A stretch of 64,000 nucleotides of DNA, taken from contig OX459105.1 of assembly GCA_949775045.1 (NCBI GenBank), forward strand, positions 16,939,353 through 17,003,352, written 5' to 3'. Under the pieces are notes generated by a model. The model was not told where the DNA came from and ran no database searches. It was given only the letters and a program-made list of their open reading frames with translations. Positions 21,401-30,600 of the stretch are shown one piece after another (position 1 is the first letter of the stretch; each line of letters begins with the position of its first letter). The position numbers and the translations under genes are program-made. The stretch is from Metridium senile (taxonomy: Eukaryota; Cnidaria; Anthozoa; Actiniaria; Metridiidae).

Positions 21401-23983
21401 TTGAGTGTTGATTATAGGAAAGCAATTTGAATGCTAATTATATAGGAAAGCAATTTGAGTGTTGATTATAGGGAAACCATTTGAGTGTTAGTTATAGGGA
21501 AACCATTTGAGTGTTAGTTATAGGGAACTAACCATTTGAGTGTTAGTTATAGGGAAACCATTTGAATGTTAGTTATAGGGAACTAACCATTTGAGTGTTA
21601 GTTATAGGGAAACCATTTGAGTGTTAGTTATAGGGAAACCATTTGAGTGTTGATCAGTTATAGGAAAACAATTTGAGTGTTGATTACAGGGAAACCATAT
21701 AAATGTTTGTTAATATATAGGAAAGCAATTTAGGTTTGATTACAGGAAAACCATTTGAGTGTTAGTTATAGGGAAACCATTTGAATACTGATCAGTTTTA
21801 GGAAAGCCATAACTGTTATTACCAGTAAAAAGCAAGACGGGGAAACGTGGAGGTGCTGTGCCATACGATGTATGAACAAAGTTCTGGAGTTCTTTAGTTG
21901 TCTTGATTTTCGTTGTTTCGTCGGGAACGCTTAGCAATGCAATTTTCCTTGCTTCTTTAATTGAACGAACATCTTTTATGCCTGCTGCTTTAATTTTCCA
22001 TCCACCATATGAGAAAACACGGGCTAGAGGATAGGACTTATTGTTGTCAAGAAAACCCTGAAAAATAAACCTTTTTTAGTGCTACTTCATATTTAAATGA
22101 AGTTTGGAGCGGTCAATTTCAAATAAAGGCTCTAAATTGTTCCGGCGATAATAGAAGTTCGATAAATAGGAGTTGGAATCCTATAATAGGGACTTTTAAA
22201 GTTTACAGACCGTTTACAGACCGCGACCGGGTTGTATGACCGCATTTACGCTCGTCGCTTGCGCCAATCATCAAGCAGCTTCAAATGCGAAGAAAATTAA
22301 AAAAAAGGAAAATATAAAGAAAAGAAAATCGTTGAGATGCGTTGTTGAATTAGAAATGGAAACTAGCGAGTAAACTAGTATAGGCTGCGTCGGTGTTAAA
22401 CGATAGGTAATATAAACGATAGGTAATATAATGAAATTTGTACGTTTCGAGATTTAGCCCTTCGTCGTTTTACATCGACGAAGTTTACGGTCTTACAAAT
22501 TTCATTATATTACCTATTGTTACATTAGAGTTGACTATTTTCAGCAGCTTATCATTATATTCAAAGAGAAAACGTACTGTTTATTGTAAATTCATTAAAA
22601 AGACAAAAACAATATTCACTCGATGCTAACGTGTTTTTTATCAATTACGCCCGAAGCAAAAACAAAACTTATCTATATAAGATAACTATGGAAATAAGAC
22701 TGCGTTTCTGTCATTGGTTTTCCTTTCTTTTTGTTTTTTATCTTATCATCTTGACGAAACTTAATTCGAAGGTGTATTCAAAAACACAACTGAATATAAA
22801 TGAGGTGTGGGAACTTCGACTGTGAAAAAACAGCTGGCAGTTAGGTTAGAAGAGAGCATTAACATGAGAGGTCTGTTTTGTACCAAGCAATTAATCCCTC
22901 GTTCTTACATTACCGCAACTATTTAAATGATTAATGAAGCTATCTAGCTTGTCAGGGAAAGTCATCATCAATTTTGAACTAAATGGCGAAACTATTGCGT
23001 CATAAACCTTTGAAAAAATCGATAAGAAAAGCATCGTAAATTCAAGATAAAGTACAAACAGTTGACTCATGGGGAAAAATAGTATTTGCTAGTTATTGTA
23101 GTTGTTATAAATCAAAGTTATTATCAGTTATTAGTTATTTTAGTCAGTTATTATCAAAGACAACTGTAAAGTTGTAACGAGGTACAAACACTGTATCTAT
23201 GAAACAGCATCGATTACTAGAGCGCAGACATTGTATCTATGGATATAATCAGATTGCTACTGTTGAATAGAGTACAAACACTATACCCATGAAATAGAAT
23301 CAAATTGCAAATGTGGAAAAGAGCGCAAACACTATATCCATGAAATAGAATCAAATTGCTACTGTGCAATAGAGCGCAAACACTATATCCATGAAATAGA
23401 ATCAAATTGCTACTGTGGAATAGTTTTAACATTGGCTATTAGTCAAAGTCATAGCCAAGAAAAGTTTCAACAATTTTTTTTTTTGTTGTGAACGAAATAA
23501 ATTAATTATTTTCGTGGATATAGTGTTTGCGCCCTACCTCGTTACAACTTGGCTTGTCTGTGACATTGACTAATAACCACTAAATGACTGACAACAAAGT
23601 TACGTGGCAACTGTATGTTTGCGAGTTTTCCATATATATTCAAGATAAACATTCCAACTTACTTTTCTCTTGAGAAAAGCGCCATCTTTTTGTGGATCAA
23701 TAATACCCAATCGAACATTCAAACCACGCAGGCGAAACTCAACCTCCATCCATTGTTCTAAGGGTATTTTACCGACATCTTTGACCGCCAATATCCAAGC
23801 ATTCTTCTCACCATTAAGGATCGTTTGTTCGTAGTTCTTGGAGGAGATTTTTGCTAGACCATATTTCAACGAGTTACAAAGCGTTGACTGAGTAGTAATA
23901 CTAACTAAAAATAGAAGACTTTTTGAAAATGCTGACAAGCTATGTTGTAGCATTCTAACAATTTTGTTTAGAATATTTATCAA
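18455..23983 (-). CDS. ER-lumen thioredoxin-fold protein with C-terminal NDEL, no CxxC
   Basis: I cannot name this gene with confidence. Exons in transcript order: 23983-23663, 22057-21823, 21159-20617, 19863-19617, 18503-18455. They total 1395 nt, 464 aa plus stop, all phases consistent. The N-terminus (best from Met11: MLQHSLSAFSKSLLFLVSIT) is a signal peptide. The body looks like consecutive thioredoxin-like folds: NAWILAVKDVGK with GLNVRLGIIDPQ; PPRFPVLLFTDKRQ with FNFGVIRKPS and cis-proline-like KKLPSIVVML; GLCFVVFLDG with VQYLWVHATCHPEY and ESLPALLITRP. No CxxC occurs, so it should not be an oxidoreductase. The small last exon ends SENDEL, a KDEL-type retrieval signal. The domain order recalls the thioredoxin repeats of DNAJC16 or RNF103, but no J domain, RING or membrane anchor is present. 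Confidence 0.75.
18676..18968. mobile_element. MITE with TACACCTATTTCAAAA termini, copy 2
   Basis: Left TACACCTTTTTCAAAAATCG and right inverse ATTTTTGAAATAGGTGTA. The arms match for about 75 bp (GTCGCAGCC, GTCCACAC, CTGCAAAG). It lies in the last intron of the NDEL gene. Confidence 0.85.
18975..19080. repeat. Dispersed repeat, copy B
   Basis: TTGCAAGAACGTTGTCCTGA, GTGGGAAAGGAATTAAT and GATCACTCGATCG, ACTCTTTCTTTTGTTATTC. Same family as 2455-2665 and part of 36395-36510. Confidence 0.7.
19157..19590. mobile_element. Long-armed MITE (GCAACTTGTCTCGCAATG arms)
   Basis: Left arm TGTAACACTGTGCAATTTTC then TCAGCAACTTGTCTCGCAATG; the right arm is the inverse, nearly perfect over 45 bp. The same words recur inside the element in both orientations, so it is a complex palindrome of about 430 bp. 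Confidence 0.9.
19880..20430. repeat. AATATACAGCTATTT tandem copies plus inverted copies
   Basis: Four direct copies (about 88 bp) with CAATATACAGCTATTTTAAA, GTTGAATACTGGATAGTGCA and GGCATTGTGGGTCTTATTAA. An inverted copy follows and a palindromic centre near 20395 (GAAATAGCTATATATAGCTATTTC). A further copy lies at 50530-50605. MITE-derived. Confidence 0.8.
21280..21790. repeat. 27-bp minisatellite
   Basis: About 17 copies of GAAACCATTTGAGTGTTAGT TATAGG with variants, inside the NDEL-gene intron just downstream of the donor at 21822. Confidence 0.9.
22340..22520. mobile_element. ACTAGCGAGTAAACTAGTAT element, copy 1
   Basis: Contains GGCTGCGTCGGTGTTAAACG, ATAGGTAATATAATGAAATT and GAGATTTAGCCCTTCGTCG. 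An inverted relative lies at 52580-52755. The last 17 bases of the window (63984-64000) begin a third copy, and 9200-9235 has the TTTAGCCCTTCGTCGG part. Confidence 0.75.
23160..23440. repeat. 51-bp minisatellite
   Basis: About five copies of a unit with GAGCGCAAACACTATATCCA, TGAAATAGAATCAAATTGCT and ACTGTG. It lies in the first intron of the NDEL gene. Confidence 0.85.
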
Positions 23984-25315
23984 AAAATGAAAATTGAACC
24001 TCTTAATTTGTGGAGGATGTAGGCCGTTCGACTCGAAAATTAGAAAAACTTTTTAGACTAAAAAATATAATTGAATTAAAACAAAATGCCTAAAAGTACA
24101 TAAAAAATGTATCTTTTAACCAAAAATAATATCTTTTTGATAGCAGAAATGTATAGTTAGTTGATGAAAACTCAGTTTCCTAACACAATGAAAGAACACA
24201 TCATACAATTAAAATATACTTAGGATTTACTCAATGGTTAACGTGGCAAATCCCAGCTAAACAAACACTGAAGAAAAATATACATATTATACGTTTGAAA
24301 TACACCAAGATCATACAGCTGTCTCTAAACTGAAAGGAGTTACATTAATTGACTGATATCATTTGGTAATAAAGGAATACTTTGATTAGAATTAAAAACG
24401 ATTTTTATATTATAGCTTTAAGTGTTTACACAATGTAAAAAGGAGTTTTGGTCGTGAATTATTTCCGTTTTATCATGGCATAGCACGAGTAGCAACATCA
24501 ACGAGTACATCAACAGCAACAACAACGACAGTTACATCAATTACAATAACAACGAACTACAATAGATTAACAACTGCAGCAACAACAATAACATCAACTA
24601 CAAAAACGACAGTTACATCAACTACAACATCAACGAACTAGATTTTAAAACAATTGCAGTAACAACACTGATCAACTACAACAACGACAGTTACATCAAC
24701 TACATCAACGAACTAGATTAACAACAGCAGTAACAGCAACAACAACAGCACTTAAGTAAAACTATAACAAGACTGACTACAGCAACAACATCAAGAGAAA
24801 GTTTCAACTTGTAATTCTTTATTTAAATCATAACAATCTCATTTTAAAATGCGTATTTAATATCCCAGTAAATTCCACGTGAAAAAATCATCAAAATATC
24901 GATTTGTTGATAATAAAAATCTAACAGCCACTATGTATACTAAGGCTAAATGATCCCCAATAAATACTAATAATGTCTAACAGGCTCTAATAATAGAATC
25001 ATTCTATGTACAATACAGCTATATCTTTGGTAATAAATTGTAAATATTTTTCCTCTCTCCAATACTGTACAGCAGCAGCTGCTTTATAGATGACTGGCTC
25101 ATTGATAGTCATGTTTGCGCATGCTCCATTGATAAATGTTTTTTAGTATACAAACTGACCTTCCCATTATTTGTCCCACATTTACTAATGACTAAAGTTT
25201 AATTGTTTGGAGTTTTTCCAACATTATTCTAGTGATAGTCCTAGTAATTACTGCATTGTGCAGTGTATTATTATTGCAAACTCTGGATTTACCGACCCAG
25301 AGTATAGACACTAAA

Positions 25316-25517
25316 GGCCCGGCCAAACGGTTTCAACATTTGCATCAGCATCCGTTCGACTTTGCTAAATGTCAATGTTTAAACGCTTTTAAAACCTTTT
25401 CAACATCGATCCAACACGCGGTTCAACAATGTTGAAAGAGTTTAAAAGCGTTTAAACATTGCCATTCAACAAAATCGAACGGATGTTGAAGCAAATCTTG
25501 AAACTGTTTGCCCGGGC
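25316..25517. mobile_element. About 200-bp inverted-repeat element
   Basis: Left GGCCCGGCCAAACGGTTTCAA and right inverse TTGAAACTGTTTGCCCGGGC. Inner words CATCCGTTCGA and ATGTTTAAACGCTTTTAAA are also paired. Confidence 0.85.
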
Positions 25518-25639
25518 ATTAAAAGCGTGCAACATGATTTACCACTAAATAGTAAATAGTGTTATCTCTTTTGTTTTCTAGAGTGCAAACACTAAAAGCA
25601 TGCAACATATAAACTATAGAACTAAATAGTACTAAATAG

Positions 25640-25930
25640 TGTTAGAGTGAGGTCAAGAGAATGAAGACATTTAACCCGTGAAACAAAATTAAATAGTCAA
25701 GGTGTAATAGTCAAATAGACACAAAAGAAAACAATGGAATTAGAGTCTGCTAAGGTGTATTAGTCTAATATCTATTTCACGGGTTAAATGACTTCACTCT
25801 AAACCCCTGAAATAGATATTAGACTAACACTCTTTAGTAGACCCTAATTCCATCGTTTTCTTTTGAGTCTATTTGACTTTTACACTTAATCAAGCAATTT
25901 CTCAGTTTCATGGGTTAAATGCCTTCACTC
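25640..25930. mobile_element. Nested inverted repeats with TTTAACCCGTGAAAC ends
   Basis: GAAGACATTTAACCCGTGAA at the left, CACGGGTTAAATGACTTCAC in the middle and CATGGGTTAAATGCCTTCAC at the right. AATGGAATTAG and its inverse CTAATTCCATC pair inside. Two related elements appear to be nested or joined. Confidence 0.7.
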
Positions 25931-25972
25931 GATCTATTTTTTTCGTTTAATTGTTGCTATTTACGGTACTAA

Positions 25973-26226
25973 AGGACCGTTCATTATTTATCGGAGGGGG
26001 GATGGGTGATAAAATGGGGGGACTTGAATTTTTAATGAGCTTGGAAAGGGGAGGTCTTAAAATAACTGATCGCAAAATCGCAAAATATTTCCTCAGAGTG
26101 TAAGGGGGTTCCTAAAACAAATTTTGGCTTGAAAGGGGGGGGACTGCAAAAAAGTGAAAATTTGCTAATTTATCATCCACCCCCCCCCCCCTCCCCCCTC
26201 CTCCTCCGATAAATAATGAACGATCC
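25973..26226. mobile_element. MITE with CGTTCATTATTTATCGGAGG ends
   Basis: Left GGACCGTTCATTATTTATCG and right inverse CCTCCGATAAATAATGAACG. The interior has GGGGGG and CCCCCC runs at opposite ends that extend the pairing. Confidence 0.9.
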
Positions 26227-26759
26227 CTATAGTTAGTGTAAAATATTGCAAGCTTGTACTATTTGCAACTCTGATTGACTACCAAACATCTAAAAATTAT
26301 CCTATTTTTACCACCAAACATCTAAAACTATCCTACCTTCTTGTAGATAAAGCCCAAGTGCAACTTGCAGCCAGTGCAGTGCGATTAAAAAAATAATAAT
26401 ACTTTTGGTTATAGTAAGAAACAGCGTACATACAACAATCCCATTTTCGAACTACAGATACATGAGAAAAATATCATATGCCCTTGGCTTTTCACTTATA
26501 CAGCGTACATGCATACAACAAACCTATTTTAAAACTAGATTGAGTCCATTGAGTAATGTAAAGTACATAAAACAATTACCCAGTACTGCATTTCAAATTG
26601 ATTTAGTTCTATTATCTATTATGTACTATTTTATTACTTATGGTTTATTTGTATGTACGTTGCTTCCTTTAGTAGTAAATTTTTATATAATTATTTATCA
26701 TTGACTACTACTAGTTTAATCTCATCAGTCTTCCTGTGAATGCATTGATCCTTTTAAAT

Positions 26760-27150
26760 GATTTCCCTTCACCCATGAAATATTAGTCAATGTAATAGTT
26801 AGTAGTAGTCTCTACACGCATTGTTTTCTTTAACAACTAGTACAAACTAAATAGTCATTTTCCCTCATGAGAGAATAGTCAATGTTATAGAAGTAGACTC
26901 TAAACACATTGTTTTCTTTAACAACTAGTACAAACTAAATAGTCATTTTCCCTCATGAGAGAATAGTCAATGTAATGGAATTAGTCTCTAAACGCATTGT
27001 TTTCTTTAACAACTAGTACAAACTAAATAGTCATTTTCCCTCATGAGAGAATAGTCAATGTAATGGAAGTAGCCATCTCTAAACACATTGTTTTCTTTTG
27101 TTCTTTATCAACTAGTACAAGTTAAATGGTCAGTTTTCTTTCACGGGAGA
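26760..27150. repeat. About 93-bp tandem repeat x4
   Basis: Unit with GCATTGTTTTCTTTAACAAC, TAGTACAAACTAAATAGTCA and CCCTCATGAGAGAATAGTCA. Confidence 0.9.
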
Positions 27151-27430
27151 AGGAAAAGCACTCTATTATCAACAATTGAAAACTTTGACTTTAAGAGTTT
27201 GTTTAACGTTGAAGCCTTTATGTGTCGACATCTTACAATGTAAGTCTTCTTCGTTAAACATGGATTACTATATTTAATGTTGAAATTTTCATGTGAAACA
27301 ATGAATGATTTACAATATAAAGTACAACGTGTGATCGTTTAACGTTGAACTTGTCATGCGGACCAATGGATTTATATATGAATATAAAGTTAGCATATCA
27401 TCTAGTCATAAAACATGGATATGCTTTATT

Positions 27431-27550
27431 TAAGGTGTTTCCCAGTAAATTTATAACTCAATTGGTGTTGTGACCAGGGAAAGTTCCGGATCATCTCGCT
27501 AAATGAAAATGGGAAGTGTGGTCAATAAAAAACTACTGGGAAACACCTTA
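27431..27550. mobile_element. 120-bp palindromic MITE
   Basis: TAAGGTGTTTCCCAGTA at the left and TACTGGGAAACACCTTA at the right are exact inverses. Confidence 0.9.
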
Positions 27551-27670
27551 AGACACTTTAACAAATTATTGATTTATAGATGCATTGATCACGTGACAAG
27601 TTAAACGGTGAGACACTTTAACAAAACATTGATCTTTATATACATTGATCACATGAAAAGTTCAACGTCT
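27545..27670. repeat. Two-copy tandem repeat next to the NALCN stop
   Basis: AGACACTTTAACAAA(A/T)(C/T)ATTGAT and CATTGATCAC(G/A)TGA are repeated about 60 bp apart. This is likely NALCN 3'UTR or flank. Confidence 0.7.
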
Positions 27671-27685
27671 AACCTTACTACCCAT

Positions 27686-30600
27686 TCAAGGCGGTGGGAA
27701 GGAAAAATCTTTCATTTGATTTGACCACCAATCGTTGACTTCAGTGTTCTCCTTGTGTTCTGGGATGGACCGTTGCCGTTGCCGCAGTGCAGGAGTTGGG
27801 GACGGCTCCACTATCTCTGTAGGGAACGTCACAGTTGACGCGGTCTTACGTTGTGGCGTCATGAACCTATCAGGTCCGGAGAACTTCCGTTGACGCGGTG
27901 GTGAAGACGGTGGAGCTAAGAAGCCAGCCGATTGTGTAGACAGCGTTCTACTTGCTGGTATCTTCTCTACTGGTGCAAATTCTTTTTCTTCTTCTTCTCC
28001 GCTGCTTAAACGATCTAGATGATGTTCACGATCCGAGTCATCTCCAAGGCCTGCGTTGTTGATACTTTCGTTGCTTGAAGCAAGTGGACTAGCACGTTCT
28101 TTTGGTTGCTTTTCTCGATCTCTTTTCATCCTCAGTTTAATAAACCAGTCCCGTATGGTTTGAATGGCCACTTCCTGGTCAATTGTGTACTCAAGTTCTT
28201 CACGTTCTAACAGTTCCTCGAGTTGTAAACAGTGTGAAATATCTACCGTCCTGTAAGCAATGATGCCAAGGACGTCGTGAAATGAGACGTCCCCGCCGTT
28301 ACGTAGTTTCTCAATTTCACAGCACATGTGCCTAAAAGACGTCGTTCTATCGTCGATGCCAAGACGGCCTTTGAGGTAGTTGTTCTGCTTGAAGAAGATA
28401 TAAATACGAAGGAACAATCTTGCCTGTGGTACAGACATGATCCCCCGTCTTCCTTTATCCACTAGATTCCATGCCATCTGAAAGTCTCTCAAATCCGTGT
28501 TGCTAAGATACGAGTCCTCATCACTAGCGTAAAACAGAGAGAAGTTCTCGATGATGACGGCGACGAAGACGTTCAGCACGACGAAGGTAACGAGGACGTA
28601 GAATGTGATGAAGAAGATGATAGCTGCAGCCTTGTTGCCACAGTCAGATCTCCAGTAAGTATCATCAGCAGGAGTACAGTAGGGTTGGTCAACCATACAG
28701 TCATGCATAACTTTATTCCAATCTTCACCCGTTATAATACGAAATAGCAGGATCATCGCATTGAAACTAGTCTCAAAGTTAGCATTGAGGTTGATCGCTT
28801 CACCGTACTTGACTGATCCAAAGAGTATCACTCCCGCCAGAGAATAACACATCATAAGCACAACTAAAACTGCAATGGTGAAAAAACTCTTGACGAGACT
28901 CATAACGACAGTCAACATCAGCATTTTAAGCGTATTATGTTTACCAGACAAAGTCAAGAACCTGAACACGATGATGACCACCCCGAAGACTAACGTCCCA
29001 TGATACATTTCGCTGCCTTTAAGGGAGAAGTTCAGTATGATCCAGATGATTCCTAAACTGGTTAGTAACATGTCAAACCGGTTTCTCATACTACGCCAAT
29101 ACCCTTCAAAAGTATATGATATGATTTTCAAGATGGCGTCAATAAGAAAGAACAGTGTACAAGCAGCTGCTAATGATGTTACGCCATCACGTACCTTGCT
29201 GTCAGCGGTTGTCCACTGGGCCACAGCTAACGTTAAACACTCCAGTAATACTATCACAGCGACTATTCGTCGATACAACATAGATTGTATGATGTCATAG
29301 AGCTTTTTCTGAATACCCGGATCATCAGGACGAGGGGGGAGGTGGAGGGGCTGGGCTAACCTTAATCGTTTCTTTAAATCTTGCCACCGTCTTTGGTCCA
29401 CGGTAAGTAAAGCTATTCCTTTGTGTTCGTTAAAGTTCGTGACGACAACACCGACGAAGAGCGTTAGCCCGATCATACTACCGAATAACACGTAGATATG
29501 CACAAATACAGCATACGATGACCCGACAGTGTCTCTGATGACGTCACGCACTTCTAGCCAGCCCTCTAGGGACAAGACCTCGACAAGGGCTAGAAACGCA
29601 CTGAGCACATCATCAAAGTCAAAGTTTCTCGGGTTCTTCCACACACGAGGCACTAGCATTTCTGGAATGTCTCCTGCTAGGTCAGACAGTTCACGAGGCG
29701 CAGCGAGTTTACGCAGGAAGTAACCAGTACAGTTTTCTCGATTCGTGATAGTGACGTCATTACAACGTCTTAGTTTCTTGGAAAACACCTGAACGCCGTA
29801 AATAGCAAAACTGAACATGAGAATTAGCTGAAGAGCTGAGACTTTGAGGATTTCTTTATAACCACCGCAAAGTTCCATGATGACTTTCTTCATCTTGGGC
29901 ATCAATGTCATGATCCTTAGCGGTCGTAGACATCGCAAGATCATCAATACCTGAGCACCTGAGCCTGCGCGCACTTCCATAGGCTGCCAGCAGATATACA
30001 CAAGACCGTTGAAGTAGATAAACATATCAAGTACACCGCCAATGTTTTGGATAATAGCATTAGGAGTAAATAGTAGCCCGTCGGCCAGCATACGAATCCC
30101 CAGCTCTATACTCATAGCAACAACAAAGAAGTGTTCAAAAGTACTTGTCCAGACATCCTGGAATGTACTTTTTTCCTGAGTCTCCATCATCATCGACAGA
30201 CAAGATACCAGAGTTACAAACACCATGGTCCATTCCAGGTACGTCTGGGTTGCCAGGGTTTTCTGGATCGTTTCCATGGAGACGAGACGGTTACGGTTAG
30301 CCCGTTCACGATAGCCCGGTGGTATAGTGTATCGGGCGTGTACAATCCCCTGTAGCAAGCTACGAAACCATGAGTCTCGTGGCAGGGCGAAGAGAGGTTG
30401 ATCAAAGTAAGGATGGTTTTCTCGTAAGGTTTCTTCCTGAAATCGTCGCCGGCTTTGTGCTTGCATTCGCTTTTCTCTCAGTGACTGGATATCAAAGTCT
30501 TTTCGTGGGTTGTCATCTTGACTTAGCTGTGAGTGTAGCGGCTTTTTATTTCCCTGTGATGCCATCACTATCGCGCGCTTGACATCAGCTTCTGTTACCG

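Larger units (their letters stand above)
23984..27685. other. Repeat-filled intergenic region
   Basis: Between the 5' end of the NDEL gene and the 3' end of NALCN. It contains an ACAACAACGACAGTTACATC minisatellite (about 24490-24790), several MITEs (25316-25517, 25640-25930, 25973-26226, 27431-27550) and the tandem repeats at 26760-27150 and 27545-27670. I see no gene. Confidence 0.7.
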
